From the NCBI GenBank assembly GCA_007713455.1, contig VMRT01000001.1, positions 186,001 to 250,000 on the forward strand: 64,000 nucleotides of DNA, written 5' to 3'. A program made the position numbers and the translations under genes. The DNA comes from Pseudomonas sp. Its GTDB lineage: Bacteria > Pseudomonadota > Gammaproteobacteria > Pseudomonadales > Pseudomonadaceae. Below the pieces are notes generated by a model, which worked only from the letters and a program-made list of their open reading frames with translations, did not search any database and had not been told where the DNA came from. Of the stretch, positions 16,705 to 27,464 are shown piece by piece (the first letter of the stretch is position 1; each line of letters starts with the position of its first letter).

Positions 16705-17953
16705 TGCTTCAGCTCCAGGTGTGGGCGTTGCATCGGCAGCAGGCCTTGCGGACGCCAGATCATCATCAGCACCATCAGGGCGCCGAACATCAACATGCGG
16801 TATTCGCTGAATTCGCGCATCAGCTCAGGCAGCAGGATCATCACGATGGCTGCGAGGATCACCCCGAGCTGAGAGCCCATGCCACCCAGCACGACGATGG
16901 CGAGAATGATCGCCGACTCGATGAAGGTGAACGACTCCGGCGATACCAACCCCTGGCGTGCGGCGAAGAAGCTGCCGGCAAACCCGGCGAAGGTCGCACC
17001 GAGGGTGAAGGCCGAGAGCTTGATCACGGTGGGGTTCATGCCCAGCGCGCGGCAGGCGATCTCGTCTTCGCGCAAGGCTTCCCAGGCGCGGCCGATCGGC
17101 ATGCGCAGCAGGCGGTTGATCACGAACAATGTCAGCAGCACCAGCAGCAAGGCGATCAGGTAGAGGAAGATCACCTTGTTCACCGAGTTATAGGCCACGC
17201 CGAAATACTCGTGGAACGTCTGCATGCCCTCGGCTGCGCGGCGGTCGAAGGACAGGCCGAACAGGGTCGGTTTGTCGATGCCGCTGATGCCGTTGGGGCC
17301 GCCGGTGAGGTCGGTCATGTTGCGCAGCAGGATGCGGATGATCTCGCCGAAGCCGAGAGTCACGATGGCCAGATAGTCACCGCGCAGGCGCAACACCGGG
17401 AAGCCCAGCAGGAAGCCGAACAGTGCCGCCATCGCGCCGGCGATGGGCAGTGCAGTCCAGAACCCGACCCCGTAGTAGTGCGAGAGCAGCGCGTAGGTAT
17501 AGGCGCCGACGGCGTAGAAGCCGACATAACCGAGGTCGAGCAGACCGGCCAATCCCACGACGATGTTCAGGCCGAGGCCGAGCATCACGTAGATCAGGAT
17601 CAGGGTGGCGATATCCACCGCGCCGCGCGAACCATAGAACGGCCACGCCAGCGCGAGCACGATCAGGCCCAGAATGACCCAGCGCTGGGTCGACGGCAGG
17701 GTAAGGAAGCTACCGGCACCGGCTGGCACGCTCGGCAGGCTCGGGCTGGCCGCCCAGCCGGCGGCCAGATGGGTGCGGAACAGTTGCCAGACGAACATGG
17801 CAACCGCACAGGCGGCGATGATCCAGAAGGTGCTCGCCTCGGCGCCATGCACTTCGACGCGGATGCCGACGGTGGTGAGCTTCAGGCCGAACACCGGCAC
17901 CGCCACGGCGATGACCAGCAGGGCGCTGAAGAAGGCTGTACGAAGATTGCCGG

Positions 17954-17957
<4 letters not shown>
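16701..17957 (-). CDS. livM: Branched-chain amino acid ABC importer, permease LivM (BraE)
   Basis: A 418-residue inner-membrane permease with about ten hydrophobic segments, including an N-terminal extension of two to three helices usual in LivM of Pseudomonas. The core has [20 protein letters not shown], a LivM signature, and an EAA-like loop around [20 protein letters not shown], the contact site for LivG/LivF. It overlaps livH and livG by 4 bp each, which implies coupled translation. Confidence 0.95.
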
Positions 17958-18877
<920 letters not shown>

Positions 18878-19059
18878 CACTGCTCTCCGAAGTCCCTGCA
18901 ATTCCATCCGGTCTGGCTGCGCTGCCCACGTCGAACACACCGCCCACCCTGGCGCGGCGCCACTGCGGTACGGCCCCCTGCGGATCACGCACGGCGCCGG
19001 TTCGAGGCGGGCCTGCTGTTCAGGCCGCTCGCTGGATTACAGGTATGGCAAGGCGGCCC

Positions 19060-19116
19060 GGTGCTTGTGGCAGGGCCGCCCGCTAAAACAAAGCCCACAA
19101 GCGAGTGTGGGCTTTG
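19060..19116 (-). terminator. Hairpins between livK and livH (partial terminator)
   Basis: AAAGCCCACA with TGTGGGCTTT forms a perfect stem at about 19091-19116, and on the minus strand is followed by TTTGTTTT: a good intrinsic terminator 15 bp after the livK stop. A second GC-rich hairpin, GGCGGCCC with GGGCCGCC, follows at about 19062-19081. This likely makes the binding protein more abundant than the membrane complex. Confidence 0.75.
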
Positions 19117-19131
19117 CGAGGCTGATGGAAA

Positions 19132-20250
19132 TTACTTGGCTTCGGTCTTGGTGCCGTCCTGGTGCCATTCATAGACGACGAAGTTGAAGTTCTTCAGGTC
19201 GCCTTTCTCGTCGAACTCCAGAACGCCGGTCGGGGTATCGAAGCTGTTGCTGCGCAGCGCTTCGGCGACCTTGTCGGTGTCGGTGCTGCCCGCTTTCTCG
19301 ATGCCTTCGGCGATGACCTGAACCGCAGCATAGGCCGGGAACACGAACGGACCGCTCGGATCCTGCTTCTTGGCCTTGAAGGCCTCGACCAGTTCCTTGT
19401 TGCGCGGATCCTGGTCGAAGGATTTCGGCAGTGTCACGTACATGCCTTCGGAGGCCGGGCCGGCGATGGCGGAGATTTCCGAGTTGCCGACGCCTTCCGG
19501 ACCCATGAAGCGTACATTCAGCCCCTTTTCCTTGGACTGGCGCAGCAGCAGACCCAGTTCCGGGTGATAGCCGCCGTAATAGACGAAGTCGACGCCTTCG
19601 CGCTTGAGCTTGGCGATCAGCGAGGAGAAATCCTTGTCGCCGGCATTGATGCCTTCGAACAGGCCGACCTTGACGTTCTTGCTTTCCAGGGTCTGCTTGA
19701 CGGCAGTGGCGATGCCTTCGCCGTACTGCTGCTTGTCGTGGATGACCGCGACGTTCTTCGGTTTGACGTGGTCGGCGATGAAGTTGCCGGCGGTCGGACC
19801 CTGCAGGCTGTCCAGGCCGATGGTGCGGAAGATCAGCTCGTAACCGCGGGAGGTGATGTCCGGGCTGGTGGACGCCGCGGTGATCATCAGGATGCCTTCG
19901 TCCTCATAGATGTCGGATGCCGGCTGAGTGGAGCTGGAGCAGAGGTGGCCGACGACGAACTGCACTTCGTCGTTGACGATCTTGTTGGCTACCGCCACGG
20001 CCTGCTTCGGATCGCAGGCGTCGTCGTAGCGCACGCCCTCGAGTTGCTGACCGTTCACCCCGCCGGCCTTGTTGATCTGCTCGATGGCCATTTCGGCCCC
20101 GATGAACTGCATGTCCCCGTACTGCGCCACCGGCCCGGTTACCGGCCCTGCCAATCCGATGCGGATGGTATCGGCGGCCAGGGTGTAGCTGGCTGCGCCG
20201 GTCAGTGCCATTGCCAGGAAAATTTTCGAAAGACGCTGCTTGGTCTTCAT
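19132..20250 (-). CDS. livK: Branched-chain amino acid binding protein LivK (BraC)
   Basis: A 372-residue periplasmic binding protein of the Leu/Ile/Val family. A Sec signal ends at about residue 25 (ALTGAASYTLA before ADTIRIGLAGPVTGP). The conserved disulfide cysteines are C79 (DDACDP) and C104 (GHLCSS), and the ligand-site region SSTQPASDIYEDEG is present. It delivers leucine, isoleucine and valine, and often alanine or threonine in pseudomonads, to LivHMGF. A terminator hairpin follows its stop, so livHMGF is reached by read-through or a second promoter. Confidence 0.95.
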   Translation of the reverse strand: MKTKQRLSKIFLAMALTGAASYTLAADTIRIGLAGPVTGPVAQYGDMQFIGAEMAIEQINKAGGVNGQQLEGVRYDDACDPKQAVAVANKIVNDEVQFVVGHLCSSSTQPASDIYEDEGILMITAASTSPDITSRGYELIFRTIGLDSLQGPTAGNFIADHVKPKNVAVIHDKQQYGEGIATAVKQTLESKNVKVGLFEGINAGDKDFSSLIAKLKREGVDFVYYGGYHPELGLLLRQSKEKGLNVRFMGPEGVGNSEISAIAGPASEGMYVTLPKSFDQDPRNKELVEAFKAKKQDPSGPFVFPAYAAVQVIAEGIEKAGSTDTDKVAEALRSNSFDTPTGVLEFDEKGDLKNFNFVVYEWHQDGTKTEAK

Positions 20251-20449
20251 AAGTGCTCCACTTGCATCGTTATTGTTTGAATCCTGCGGGCCGGAGAGCC
20301 GTTAAGAGGCGAACATCCCGAAACGCTCCGGCAACTGTACCGGCACAGTGTAGAAGTGTCTCCTCCGTTTGCACAGCCGGCAGATTCAACCGTTTGATGG
20401 GAATTGGGGCGCGGGTATCATGGCGCCCTTTTCGTTACGGACGAGTCCC

Positions 20450-20767
20450 ATGGCCGACGACGCAAGCACTCTTTATGCCAAGCTGCTGGGCGAAACCGCA
20501 GCGATCACCTGGCAGGAACTGCAACCTTTCTTTGCCCGCGGCGCGTTGCTGCAGGTGGCCGGCGAGGCCGATCTGGTCGAGGTGGCGGTGGCAGTAGCCG
20601 AAGACGATCAGACCAAGGTGGCCGCCTGGCTGACCAGTGGGCAGGTGACGAAGATGCCTGCTGAGCAGGCGCAAGACTGGCTGGAGCGCGATCCTGACCT
20701 GTGGGCCGTGGTCGTCGCACCCTGGGTGCTGGTGCAGGAACGCGTAGCGAAGCCGGCGCTGCACTGA
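20450..20767 (+). CDS. DUF2288 family protein
   Basis: A 105-residue soluble protein starting MADDASTLYAKLLGETAAITW, with a conserved core around WQELQPFFARGALLQVA and PDLWAVVVAPWVLVQER that matches DUF2288. The ATG at 20450 is chosen for agreement with family length; an in-frame ATG at 20420 would add ten residues. No function is known. It is convergent with the ABC permease gene, with 30 bp between the stops, and divergent from livK. Confidence 0.8.
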   Translation: MADDASTLYAKLLGETAAITWQELQPFFARGALLQVAGEADLVEVAVAVAEDDQTKVAAWLTSGQVTKMPAEQAQDWLERDPDLWAVVVAPWVLVQERVAKPALH

Positions 20768-20797
20768 AACGGGGCGGGCGTGACGCTGACGCCGCCC

Positions 20798-21565
20798 TCA
20801 GCCTCTCACCCAGCGCTGCCGCGCCCAGGCGCTCAGGCTGTCCACCGCCAGCACCATCGCCAGCATGGCGAGGATCACCGTCGAGGCCTGGGCTTCCTGG
20901 AACAGGCTGAGACTCATGTAGAGCATCTGGCCGAGGCCACCGGCGCCGACGAAGCCGAGCACACTGGCCATGCGGATATTGTTTTCCCAGCGATATAGCG
21001 TGTAGGCAACCAGCTGCGGCCATAGTGTCGGCAGGGTGCCGTAGCAGAACGCGGTGATCCGGCCGCTACCGGCCAGGCGCAGGGCGTCGGCGGGGGGCGG
21101 CGGGGTGTTCTCCAGCGCCTCGGCGAACAGCCGCCCCAACACTCCGGCCGTGTGCAGCGCCAGCGCCAGGGTGCCGGCGTTAGGTCCTAGGCCAGCGGCG
21201 AGCACCATCAGCGCCGCCCACACCAGTTCCGGAATCGCCCGCAGCGCATTGAGCAACAGCCGCGATGCAGCTTGCGCAACCAAGCCGAAGCGCCCCGCGG
21301 CCGGTAGCGCCAGCAACAGGCCAAGAATTGCCGCGAGCAGGGTGCCGATGGCCGACATGGCCAGGGTTTCCAGCGTGCCGTGAGCGATCGCCCGCAGATG
21401 ACTGGCCGATAGATCCGGGGTCATGAAGCCTGACGCGTAGGCAGCCATCTGGGTCAGGCCGTCGCGGCTGAGCAGCGCGGCGCTGTCCAGTTGCAGGAAG
21501 GCGAATGCTGCCACCACGGCACCGAGCAGACCCAGCGGGATGAGCAGGCGCGACAGCACCCTCAT
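20798..21565 (-). CDS. PhnE-type ABC permease, second of two
   Basis: A 255-residue inner-membrane permease of the PhnE family, with a binding-protein-dependent transport fold of about six helices. The EAA-like loop appears as EALENTPPPPADALRLAGSGR, and the C-terminal [20 protein letters not shown] is a PhnE signature. The start [10 protein letters not shown] at 21565 overlaps the stop of the preceding permease gene by 4 bp. The frame stays open far upstream antisense-like through the first permease gene, which is a coding shadow. It likely forms a heterodimeric channel with its neighbour. Confidence 0.85.
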   Translation of the reverse strand: MRVLSRLLIPLGLLGAVVAAFAFLQLDSAALLSRDGLTQMAAYASGFMTPDLSASHLRAIAHGTLETLAMSAIGTLLAAILGLLLALPAAGRFGLVAQAASRLLLNALRAIPELVWAALMVLAAGLGPNAGTLALALHTAGVLGRLFAEALENTPPPPADALRLAGSGRITAFCYGTLPTLWPQLVAYTLYRWENNIRMASVLGFVGAGGLGQMLYMSLSLFQEAQASTVILAMLAMVLAVDSLSAWARQRWVRG

Positions 21566-22395
21566 GCGAACCTCCAGCGCAGCAGCCGGCTGAGCAGGTC
21601 CGCCAGCAGCACCAGGGCGAGGAAGGTCAACAGCATGCTGGCCACCTCGCCGCCAGCGAACATGCGCATCGACAGATCCATCTGCTGACCCAGGCCGCCG
21701 GCGCCGACGAAGCCCATCACCACCGATGCACGAATCGCGCATTCCCAGCGGTAGACGCTGTAGGACAGCATCTCTCCAGTGGCCTGCGGCAGCACGCCGT
21801 AGAGGAACGCCTGCAGCCGGGAGGCACCGCCGCCGAGTAGCGCGCGGGCCGGCAGCGGGTCGACCGATTCGAAGATCTCCGCGTAGACCTTGCCGAGCAT
21901 GCCGGCGTAGGTGATGGCGATGGCCAGCACGCCGGCCGTTGGGCCGAGGCCGACGGCGCGGACGAACAGCAGCGCCCAGACGATTTCCGGGATGCTGCGC
22001 AGCACGATCAGCAGGCCGCGCACCGGCCAGCGCAGCGCGTGCGTCCACCAGGCCGGACGGCCGCCTCGGCTGAGCGCCGAAAGCGACAGCGCGCGGGTGG
22101 CGAGAAGGGCGCAAGGGATGGCGATGGCCAGCGCCAGGGTCATGCCGGCGGTGGCGATGGCCAGGGTTTCCAGCGTCGCCTGCCAGAGCAGGGCGAGGAA
22201 TTCGCTGCCATGTTCCGGCGGCCAGAAGGCCGAAACGAAGCTGCCCATGGTATCGGCGTTGCTGCCGTCGACCAGCACGTTCAGGTCCAGCTCGCTCAAC
22301 CGCAGGCCCGGCCACAGCAGCGCCACGGCCAGCAGCGTCAGCAGCAGGCGAGAGGTGGCGGCAGGGTCGCGGGGAACGGGCGCGGGGTTCAGCAT
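21562..22395 (-). CDS. PhnE-type ABC permease, first of two
   Basis: A 277-residue permease paralogous to the next gene, with the same closing motif [20 protein letters not shown] and an EAA-like loop around [20 protein letters not shown]. It overlaps the ATPase gene by 7 bp and the second permease gene by 4 bp. Two PhnE subunits in one operon are common for phosphonate, phosphite and related oxyanion importers. Confidence 0.86.
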   Translation of the reverse strand: MLNPAPVPRDPAATSRLLLTLLAVALLWPGLRLSELDLNVLVDGSNADTMGSFVSAFWPPEHGSEFLALLWQATLETLAIATAGMTLALAIAIPCALLATRALSLSALSRGGRPAWWTHALRWPVRGLLIVLRSIPEIVWALLFVRAVGLGPTAGVLAIAITYAGMLGKVYAEIFESVDPLPARALLGGGASRLQAFLYGVLPQATGEMLSYSVYRWECAIRASVVMGFVGAGGLGQQMDLSMRMFAGGEVASMLLTFLALVLLADLLSRLLRWRFA

Positions 22396-23243
22396 CGCGG
22401 AATGTTCAGCTGCACGCGCGGCGCCGGTGCCGATGCCGGCGGGCGTCCGAGCTGCTCGTTGGCGTACAGCGCGGTCAGCTCGTCCTGACCGACCGCAGCG
22501 GCGGGTTTGTCGAACAGGATGCGACCGTCCCGCACGCCGACGATGCGCGGGAAATGCTCCAGTGCCAGCTCCACCGCATGCAGGCTGGCCAGCAGGGTGG
22601 CGTTGCGCCGTTGCGCCTCGCGATTGAGCAGGCCGAGGGTGTGGCTAGCCAACACCGGGTCCATGGCCGAAACGGGTTCGTCAGCGAGGATCAGATCCGC
22701 GCCCTGGTAGAGCATACGGGCGATACCGACGCGCTGCAGCTGACCGCCGGAGAGTTGATCGCAGCGCATGTACAGCTTGTCCGCCAGGTCCAGGCGACCG
22801 AGTGCGTCTGCAGCGCCCTGGCGATCCAGTGGGTAGATCAGGCTGAGCAGGCTTTTCGCCAGCGACCACTGGCCGAGACGACCGGCCAGCACCGCGGTGA
22901 TGACGCGTTGCCGAGGTGGCAGCGGCGGCGCCTGGTGGATCAGGCCGATGCGCGTGCGCAGGCGTTGGCGAGCTCCGGCGGTGAGCGACCAGGGACGTTG
23001 TCCGAGCAGCTCGACTTCGCCGCTGGCGGGCTTGAGTGCCGTGGCCAGCAGACGCAGCAGGGTGGTCTTGCCGGCGCCAGACGGGCCGATGATGGCGACG
23101 CGCTCGCCGGGTGCGACCGCCAGGTCGATGCCCCGCAGCGCCAGCTGGCCACCAGCATGCGTGTGATCGACACCGGCAAGCCTCAGCGCCGGGCCGTGCG
23201 CTGCGGCATGGTCCGGCGTCTGGGTGGTTTGCAAGTTGTTCAT
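22389..23243 (-). CDS. PhnC-type ABC ATPase
   Basis: A 284-residue ATPase. Walker [10 protein letters not shown] lies near residue 58, the ABC signature is [15 protein letters not shown], and Walker B is [14 protein letters not shown], the PhnC form. The C-terminal stretch after [20 protein letters not shown] is typical of PhnC. It follows the binding-protein gene by 19 bp and would energise the two permeases. Substrate is not determined by this subunit. Confidence 0.86.
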   Translation of the reverse strand: MNNLQTTQTPDHAAAHGPALRLAGVDHTHAGGQLALRGIDLAVAPGERVAIIGPSGAGKTTLLRLLATALKPASGEVELLGQRPWSLTAGARQRLRTRIGLIHQAPPLPPRQRVITAVLAGRLGQWSLAKSLLSLIYPLDRQGAADALGRLDLADKLYMRCDQLSGGQLQRVGIARMLYQGADLILADEPVSAMDPVLASHTLGLLNREAQRRNATLLASLHAVELALEHFPRIVGVRDGRILFDKPAAAVGQDELTALYANEQLGRPPASAPAPRVQLNIPRC

Positions 23244-23262
23244 GAGCGACGCGAACGTGGCG

Positions 23263-24114
23263 TCACTTCAGCAGGCCGGCCGCGCGCGCAGCCTCCTCGA
23301 TGCCTTTGTAGTTTTCCGGCTTGGTCTCGATGAAGCGCGAGGCGGCCTGCAGGTCGAGAATCGCCTTGTGCTCCGGGTTGGCCGGATCGAGGGCGAGGAA
23401 GGCAGCCTTGATCTTTTCGACCAGCGCCGGATCGAGATTGCCGCGTACCGTCCAGTTGTAGTCGTAGTAGGGCGGGGTGGTGGAGATCACCCGGACCTTA
23501 TCGGTATCGACCTTGCCGGCCGCAACGAGCTTGTCCCAGACCGAGGCGTTGAGCACGCCGGCGTCGGCCTTGCCAGCTTCGACCCAGGCCGCAGTGGCGT
23601 CATGGGCACCGGAGTAGGCGATGCGCTTGAAGTACTGCTCCGGCTCGATGCCATCCTTGAGCATGAAGTAGCGCGGCATCAGGCTGCCGGAGGTGGAGGA
23701 CACCGAGCCGAACGCGAAGGTCTTGCCCTTCAGGTCGGCCAGCGATTTGACCTCAGGATCGGCGGTGATGAACTTGCTGGTGAACTGCTCGTCCTGCTCG
23801 CGCTGCACCAGTGGGATCGCATCGCCGGTCTTCAGGTGGGTCTGGACGAAGGTGAAACCGCCGAGCCAGGCGAGGTCGAGGCGATCGGAGGCCAGGGATT
23901 CGACGACGGCGGCGTAATCCGATACCGGGGTGAATTTCACCGGCATGCCCAGTTGCTGTTCCAGGTACTCGCCCAGCGGCTTGAACTTGCGGATCAGCTC
24001 GGTCGGTGCTTCGTCGGGGATGGCGGAAACCCGAAGGGTTTCAGCGGCATGGGTGGTCGTAATAGACAGGGACAGGGCAAGGCCGGCAACGGCTGCCAGG
24101 GAGCGCTTCAGCAT
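23263..24114 (-). CDS. PhnD-type periplasmic binding protein (phosphonate/phosphite-like or selenate-like)
   Basis: A 283-residue binding protein with a signal peptide ending at about residue 23 (SLSITTTHA before [14 protein letters not shown]). The motifs [20 protein letters not shown] and [13 protein letters not shown] place it in the PhnD family, which normally binds phosphonates, phosphite or related oxyanions. From memory, close relatives in Pseudomonas are labelled putative selenate binding proteins; the sequence alone does not settle the ligand. No phosphonate-cleaving or phosphite-oxidising gene lies nearby. First gene of a D-C-E-E operon. Confidence 0.82.
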   Translation of the reverse strand: MLKRSLAAVAGLALSLSITTTHAAETLRVSAIPDEAPTELIRKFKPLGEYLEQQLGMPVKFTPVSDYAAVVESLASDRLDLAWLGGFTFVQTHLKTGDAIPLVQREQDEQFTSKFITADPEVKSLADLKGKTFAFGSVSSTSGSLMPRYFMLKDGIEPEQYFKRIAYSGAHDATAAWVEAGKADAGVLNASVWDKLVAAGKVDTDKVRVISTTPPYYDYNWTVRGNLDPALVEKIKAAFLALDPANPEHKAILDLQAASRFIETKPENYKGIEEAARAAGLLK

Positions 24115-24584
24115 TGAGGGTTCTCCGGTTCAATAGCGGAAAAAGCGCGCGGATTATAGAGCCTCTGCGGCACATCGCAGCAAGGGAAAGCGCCATCCGT
24201 GCCTTGGCGCGGCGCCAGGCAAGGAAATCGGCTCGCTCGGCGAACTTTTTTCAGCGGCCATACCTAAGGAATCTGTAGTGGCCGAATATCAGCAAAGTGC
24301 CACCCGCGCAGGGCAAGGGATACGAATGTGAAAGGCGGTAAGCGGCGGAAAACGACGATGGTCTGGGCGGATGGTCATTCCTTCAGGGAGGTTGCACGGA
24401 TAGAGGCTAGCTCGCCAGACACCGTGCCCCCGCGCAATGCACCGCTTGGCGAGAAGATGCTGGTCGAGGCGCGTCTGGCCGTGGTTCTGCTCGGGCCACT
24501 GCTTATCGACCTGCCCCAGACCTGAGGCCGAACCTCGACCTCCCTGCCGCGGATCACTGCGGCAGGGCATTCGCGGCGGGCTGC
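24115..24584. other. 470-bp region without a recognised gene
   Basis: This lies upstream of the PhnD-type operon and downstream of uppP, both on the minus strand. It should hold the operon promoter, but I see no convincing Pho box or -35/-10 pair. A stem CCCTGCCGC with GCGGCAGGG at 24542-24567 is a possible uppP terminator without a clear T-run. Short open frames on both strands (such as 24328-24525 plus) lack ribosome binding sites and recognisable sequence. Confidence 0.5.
24542..24567 (-). terminator. Possible uppP terminator hairpin
   Basis: A perfect 9-bp stem CCCTGCCGC with GCGGCAGGG and an 8-base loop, 18 bp after the uppP stop. No T-run follows on the minus strand, so termination is uncertain. 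Confidence 0.4.
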
Positions 24585-25397
24585 TCAGACAGCGCTGAAC
24601 AGCAACAGCAGCACGACACCAAGTATCAGTCGGTAGATCACGAATGGCAGCATGCCGACACGCTCCAGCAGCTTGAGGAAGAGGTGGATGCACAGATAGG
24701 CGCTCACCGCCGACAGCACCACGCCCAGCCCCATCGCCGGCCAATCCACTGGCGCGCCGCCTTCGACCAGATCCAGTGTGCTCAGCGCACTGGCGAGCAC
24801 GATCACCGGAATCGACAGCAGAAAGGAGAAGCGCGCCGCGCCCGAGCGCGACAAGCCGAGCAGCAGGCCGGCGGTCATGGTCACACCCGAGCGCGAGGTA
24901 CCAGGAATCAGCGCCAGTGCCTGGGCACAGCCGATCAGCAGAATGTCCTTCCAGGAGAGGCTGTGCTCGTCGCGCGGTTGCGCGGTACGCCGGCTGACCA
25001 CATCCGCCCACCACAGCAATATGCCAAAGCCGATGGTGGCCCAGGCGATCACCAGCGGTGAGCGCATGTGCACTTCGATGAAGCCCTTGAACAGCAGACC
25101 GGCGATGCCCACCGGAATCGTGCCGAGAATCACCGCCCAGGCGAGCCGACTGTCGCCGACGCGCTCGCGGCGTCCGAGCGAGGTAAACCAGTCGCGGGTC
25201 ATGCCGAACACCTCCTGGCGGAAATACCAGACCACGGCGGCGAGCGTGCCGAGGTGAACCGCCACGTCGAATGCCAGTCCCTGGTCGTCCCAACCCACCA
25301 GGTGCGGGAAGAGGATCAGATGAGCCGAGCTCGATACCGGCAAGAACTCGGTTAGTCCCTGCACGATGGCCAGGACGATGATCTGAATTAAATCCAT
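24585..25397 (-). CDS. uppP: Undecaprenyl-diphosphate phosphatase UppP (BacA)
   Basis: A 270-residue integral membrane enzyme that dephosphorylates undecaprenyl diphosphate to recycle the lipid carrier for peptidoglycan and other wall polymers; overproduction gives bacitracin resistance in E. coli. Signatures are QGLTEFLPVSSSAHLIL (residues 13-29, with Glu17 and the Ser/His pair) and PGTSRSG (165-171, with Arg169). About eight membrane helices are visible and the length is that of the family. AGGAAA precedes the ATG. It is divergent from the reductase gene across 280 bp and appears monocistronic. Confidence 0.95.
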   Translation of the reverse strand: MDLIQIIVLAIVQGLTEFLPVSSSAHLILFPHLVGWDDQGLAFDVAVHLGTLAAVVWYFRQEVFGMTRDWFTSLGRRERVGDSRLAWAVILGTIPVGIAGLLFKGFIEVHMRSPLVIAWATIGFGILLWWADVVSRRTAQPRDEHSLSWKDILLIGCAQALALIPGTSRSGVTMTAGLLLGLSRSGAARFSFLLSIPVIVLASALSTLDLVEGGAPVDWPAMGLGVVLSAVSAYLCIHLFLKLLERVGMLPFVIYRLILGVVLLLLFSAV

Positions 25398-25677
25398 TGT
25401 TTGTTTCCTGCGATGTCTTCTGATGCACGCGCGTTGCCAAGGGCAGGCGTGCGTTGAGCGGATGGGTCTGCGCGAGGCGATGCCCCAGGGCCTCCTTCAG
25501 AGGCGCTCGACGGCGGATCGTTCCGGTTGGTCGGGCAATTTGCTGGATCGGTCACATTGGCATTGTGGCAGCAGTAAGGGAGCATTGAGCAGTTGAGGGG
25601 GGAGGGAGGTACATCGTTTGGCCGTTCCTGGCGGTGCGGCGCTAGAATCACGACCTCGTTCGTCAAGGAGCCGCCTC

Positions 25678-26565
25678 ATGTCCGACCTGCCAACCCTCGC
25701 TTTTGCCGGTATCGGCCTGATGGGCCTGCCGATGTGTCGACGCCTGCTGGCGGCGGGGTATCGTCTGGCGGTGTGGAATCGCTCGCCCGAGAAGTGCCAG
25801 CCGCTGGTAGAGGTGGGGGCCAGGGCGGTGGCGACGCCCGCCGAGCTCTGTGCCGAGGCCGACATTGTGCTGTTGTGTCTGGCCGACACCGCCGCTGTGC
25901 GCGAGGTGCTTTTCGGCAAGGGCGGCATCGCCGAAGGTGGCAAGGCCGGCAAGCTGCTGGTCGATCACTCGAGCCTGGAGCCGACGGCAACCCGCGACAT
26001 GGCCGCCGAGCTGGAATTTCGCAGTGGCATGCGCTGGGTCGATGCCCCGGTCTCCGGTGGAACGCCGGGCGCGGAAGCCGGCAGCCTGGTGATCATGGCC
26101 GGCGGACGCGACGAGGATGTCGAGCGGGTACGGCCGGTGCTGATGAACCTGGGCCAGCGCTTTACCCATATGGGTGGGGTCGGCGCCGGCCAGGTGACGA
26201 AGGTCTGCAATCAGATGATCGTCGCCTGCAATGCGCTGGTGATCGCCGAGGTCGTGGCCTTGGCCGAACGTACCGGAGTCGACGCCAGCCTGCTGGCACC
26301 GGCGCTGGCCGGCGGCTTCGCCGATTCCAGGCCGCTGCAGATTCTTGCCCCGCAGATGGCAGCGAGCGAGTTCGAGCCGGTGAAATGGCACGTGCGCACC
26401 CTGCTCAAGGACTTGGACACTGCGGTGAAACTGTCCCGTGAGCAGGGTTCGGCGACGCCCTTGAGCGGCCTGGCCGCGCAGCTGATGCGCCTGCACGGCA
26501 GCCAGGGCAATCTGGAGCGTGACCCCGCCACGTTGGTGCAGATGTACCGGGAGGGCGAGCAATGA
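25678..26565 (+). CDS. garR: 2-hydroxy-3-oxopropionate (tartronate semialdehyde) reductase
   Basis: A 295-residue member of the beta-hydroxyacid dehydrogenase family. The dinucleotide site GIGLMG is at residues 11-16, the substrate-binding loop APVSGGTPGAEAGSL at 123-137 and the catalytic lysine at Lys175 in QVTKVCNQM. It reduces tartronate semialdehyde to D-glycerate. The ATG at 25678 has AAGGAG 7 bases upstream. Its stop overlaps the hydroxypyruvate isomerase start (ATGA), as in glyoxylate-utilisation operons where it is called glxR, but no glyoxylate carboligase gene is present here. Other 3-hydroxyacid substrates cannot be excluded. Confidence 0.85.
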   Translation: MSDLPTLAFAGIGLMGLPMCRRLLAAGYRLAVWNRSPEKCQPLVEVGARAVATPAELCAEADIVLLCLADTAAVREVLFGKGGIAEGGKAGKLLVDHSSLEPTATRDMAAELEFRSGMRWVDAPVSGGTPGAEAGSLVIMAGGRDEDVERVRPVLMNLGQRFTHMGGVGAGQVTKVCNQMIVACNALVIAEVVALAERTGVDASLLAPALAGGFADSRPLQILAPQMAASEFEPVKWHVRTLLKDLDTAVKLSREQGSATPLSGLAAQLMRLHGSQGNLERDPATLVQMYREGEQ

Positions 26566-27344
26566 AGATCGCCGCCAATCTGTCGCTGCTGTTCACCGAG
26601 CTGCCGCTTACCGAACGCATCCTCGCCGCCCGCACCGCCGGCTTCAACGGCGTGGAGATCCAGTTTCCTTATGAAGTGCCGGCCATTCGCCTGAAAGAGC
26701 AACTCGAGCGCGCCGGCATGCCGCTGGTGCTGATCAATTTGCCCGCTGGCGATCTGCTGCAGGGCGGACCAGGCCTGGCGGCGGTGCCGGACCGGCAGGA
26801 GGCCTTCGACGCGGCTCTGCAGGAGGCGCTGACCTATGCGCTGATGGTTCGACCGGCCAGTGTCAACGTGCTGCCGGGCCGCCTCGCCGAGGGCGTGGAC
26901 CGCGAGCTGGCGCTGGAGACGCTCGAGCACAACCTGTGGAAGACCGCCGACGCCTTCGACATGCTCGGCATCCGTGTGCTCTGCGAAGCGATCAACCCGC
27001 TCGACATGCCAGGCTTTCTGATCAACAGCGCGGCGGATCTGGAGGCTCTGCTGCAGCGCGTCGATCACCCCAACTGCCTGGCGCAACTGGATTTCTACCA
27101 TATGGCACGCCAGCAGCTGGACCTGCCCAGCTGCATTACCCGGCTGGGCGAGCGCATCGGTCATGTGCAGTTCGCCGACTGCCCGGGCCGCGGCGCGCCT
27201 GGTAGTGGTGAGCTGGACTTCAGCGCAGCGCTGCAGGCCTTGCAGGCCAGCGGCTACCAGGGCTGGCTGAGCGCCGAATACAAACCGGGGGAGCAGGGCA
27301 CCGAAGCCGGCCTGGGCTGGCTGGCCGAGTGGCGCGGGCGCTGA
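26562..27344 (+). CDS. hyi: Hydroxypyruvate isomerase family protein
   Basis: A 260-residue TIM-barrel protein of the AP endonuclease 2/xylose isomerase superfamily. The glutamates that match the two catalytic residues of E. coli Hyi are E142 (CEAIN) and E239 (SAEYKPG). The opening MKIAANLSLLFTELPLTERI is typical. It would interconvert hydroxypyruvate and tartronate semialdehyde, feeding the reductase encoded just upstream with a 4-bp overlap. Related enzymes with other sugar-acid substrates exist, so the exact substrate is inferred. Confidence 0.84.
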   Translation: MKIAANLSLLFTELPLTERILAARTAGFNGVEIQFPYEVPAIRLKEQLERAGMPLVLINLPAGDLLQGGPGLAAVPDRQEAFDAALQEALTYALMVRPASVNVLPGRLAEGVDRELALETLEHNLWKTADAFDMLGIRVLCEAINPLDMPGFLINSAADLEALLQRVDHPNCLAQLDFYHMARQQLDLPSCITRLGERIGHVQFADCPGRGAPGSGELDFSAALQALQASGYQGWLSAEYKPGEQGTEAGLGWLAEWRGR

Positions 27345-27464
27345 GCCATCGCGGGGCATAAGCGAAGGTGATGTTCGGAGACAGGATCAGGCACAGACTC
27401 TAGAGTCATGGTCGAGTCCCGGCTGGTCTGCGGCCGGAATATAAGAACAATCGAGACCGACGTC

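Noticed and set aside
24328-24525. Plus-strand open frame of 65 codons in the gap before the PhnD-type operon.
   Set aside because: No ribosome binding site, no recognisable domain, and an isolated position.
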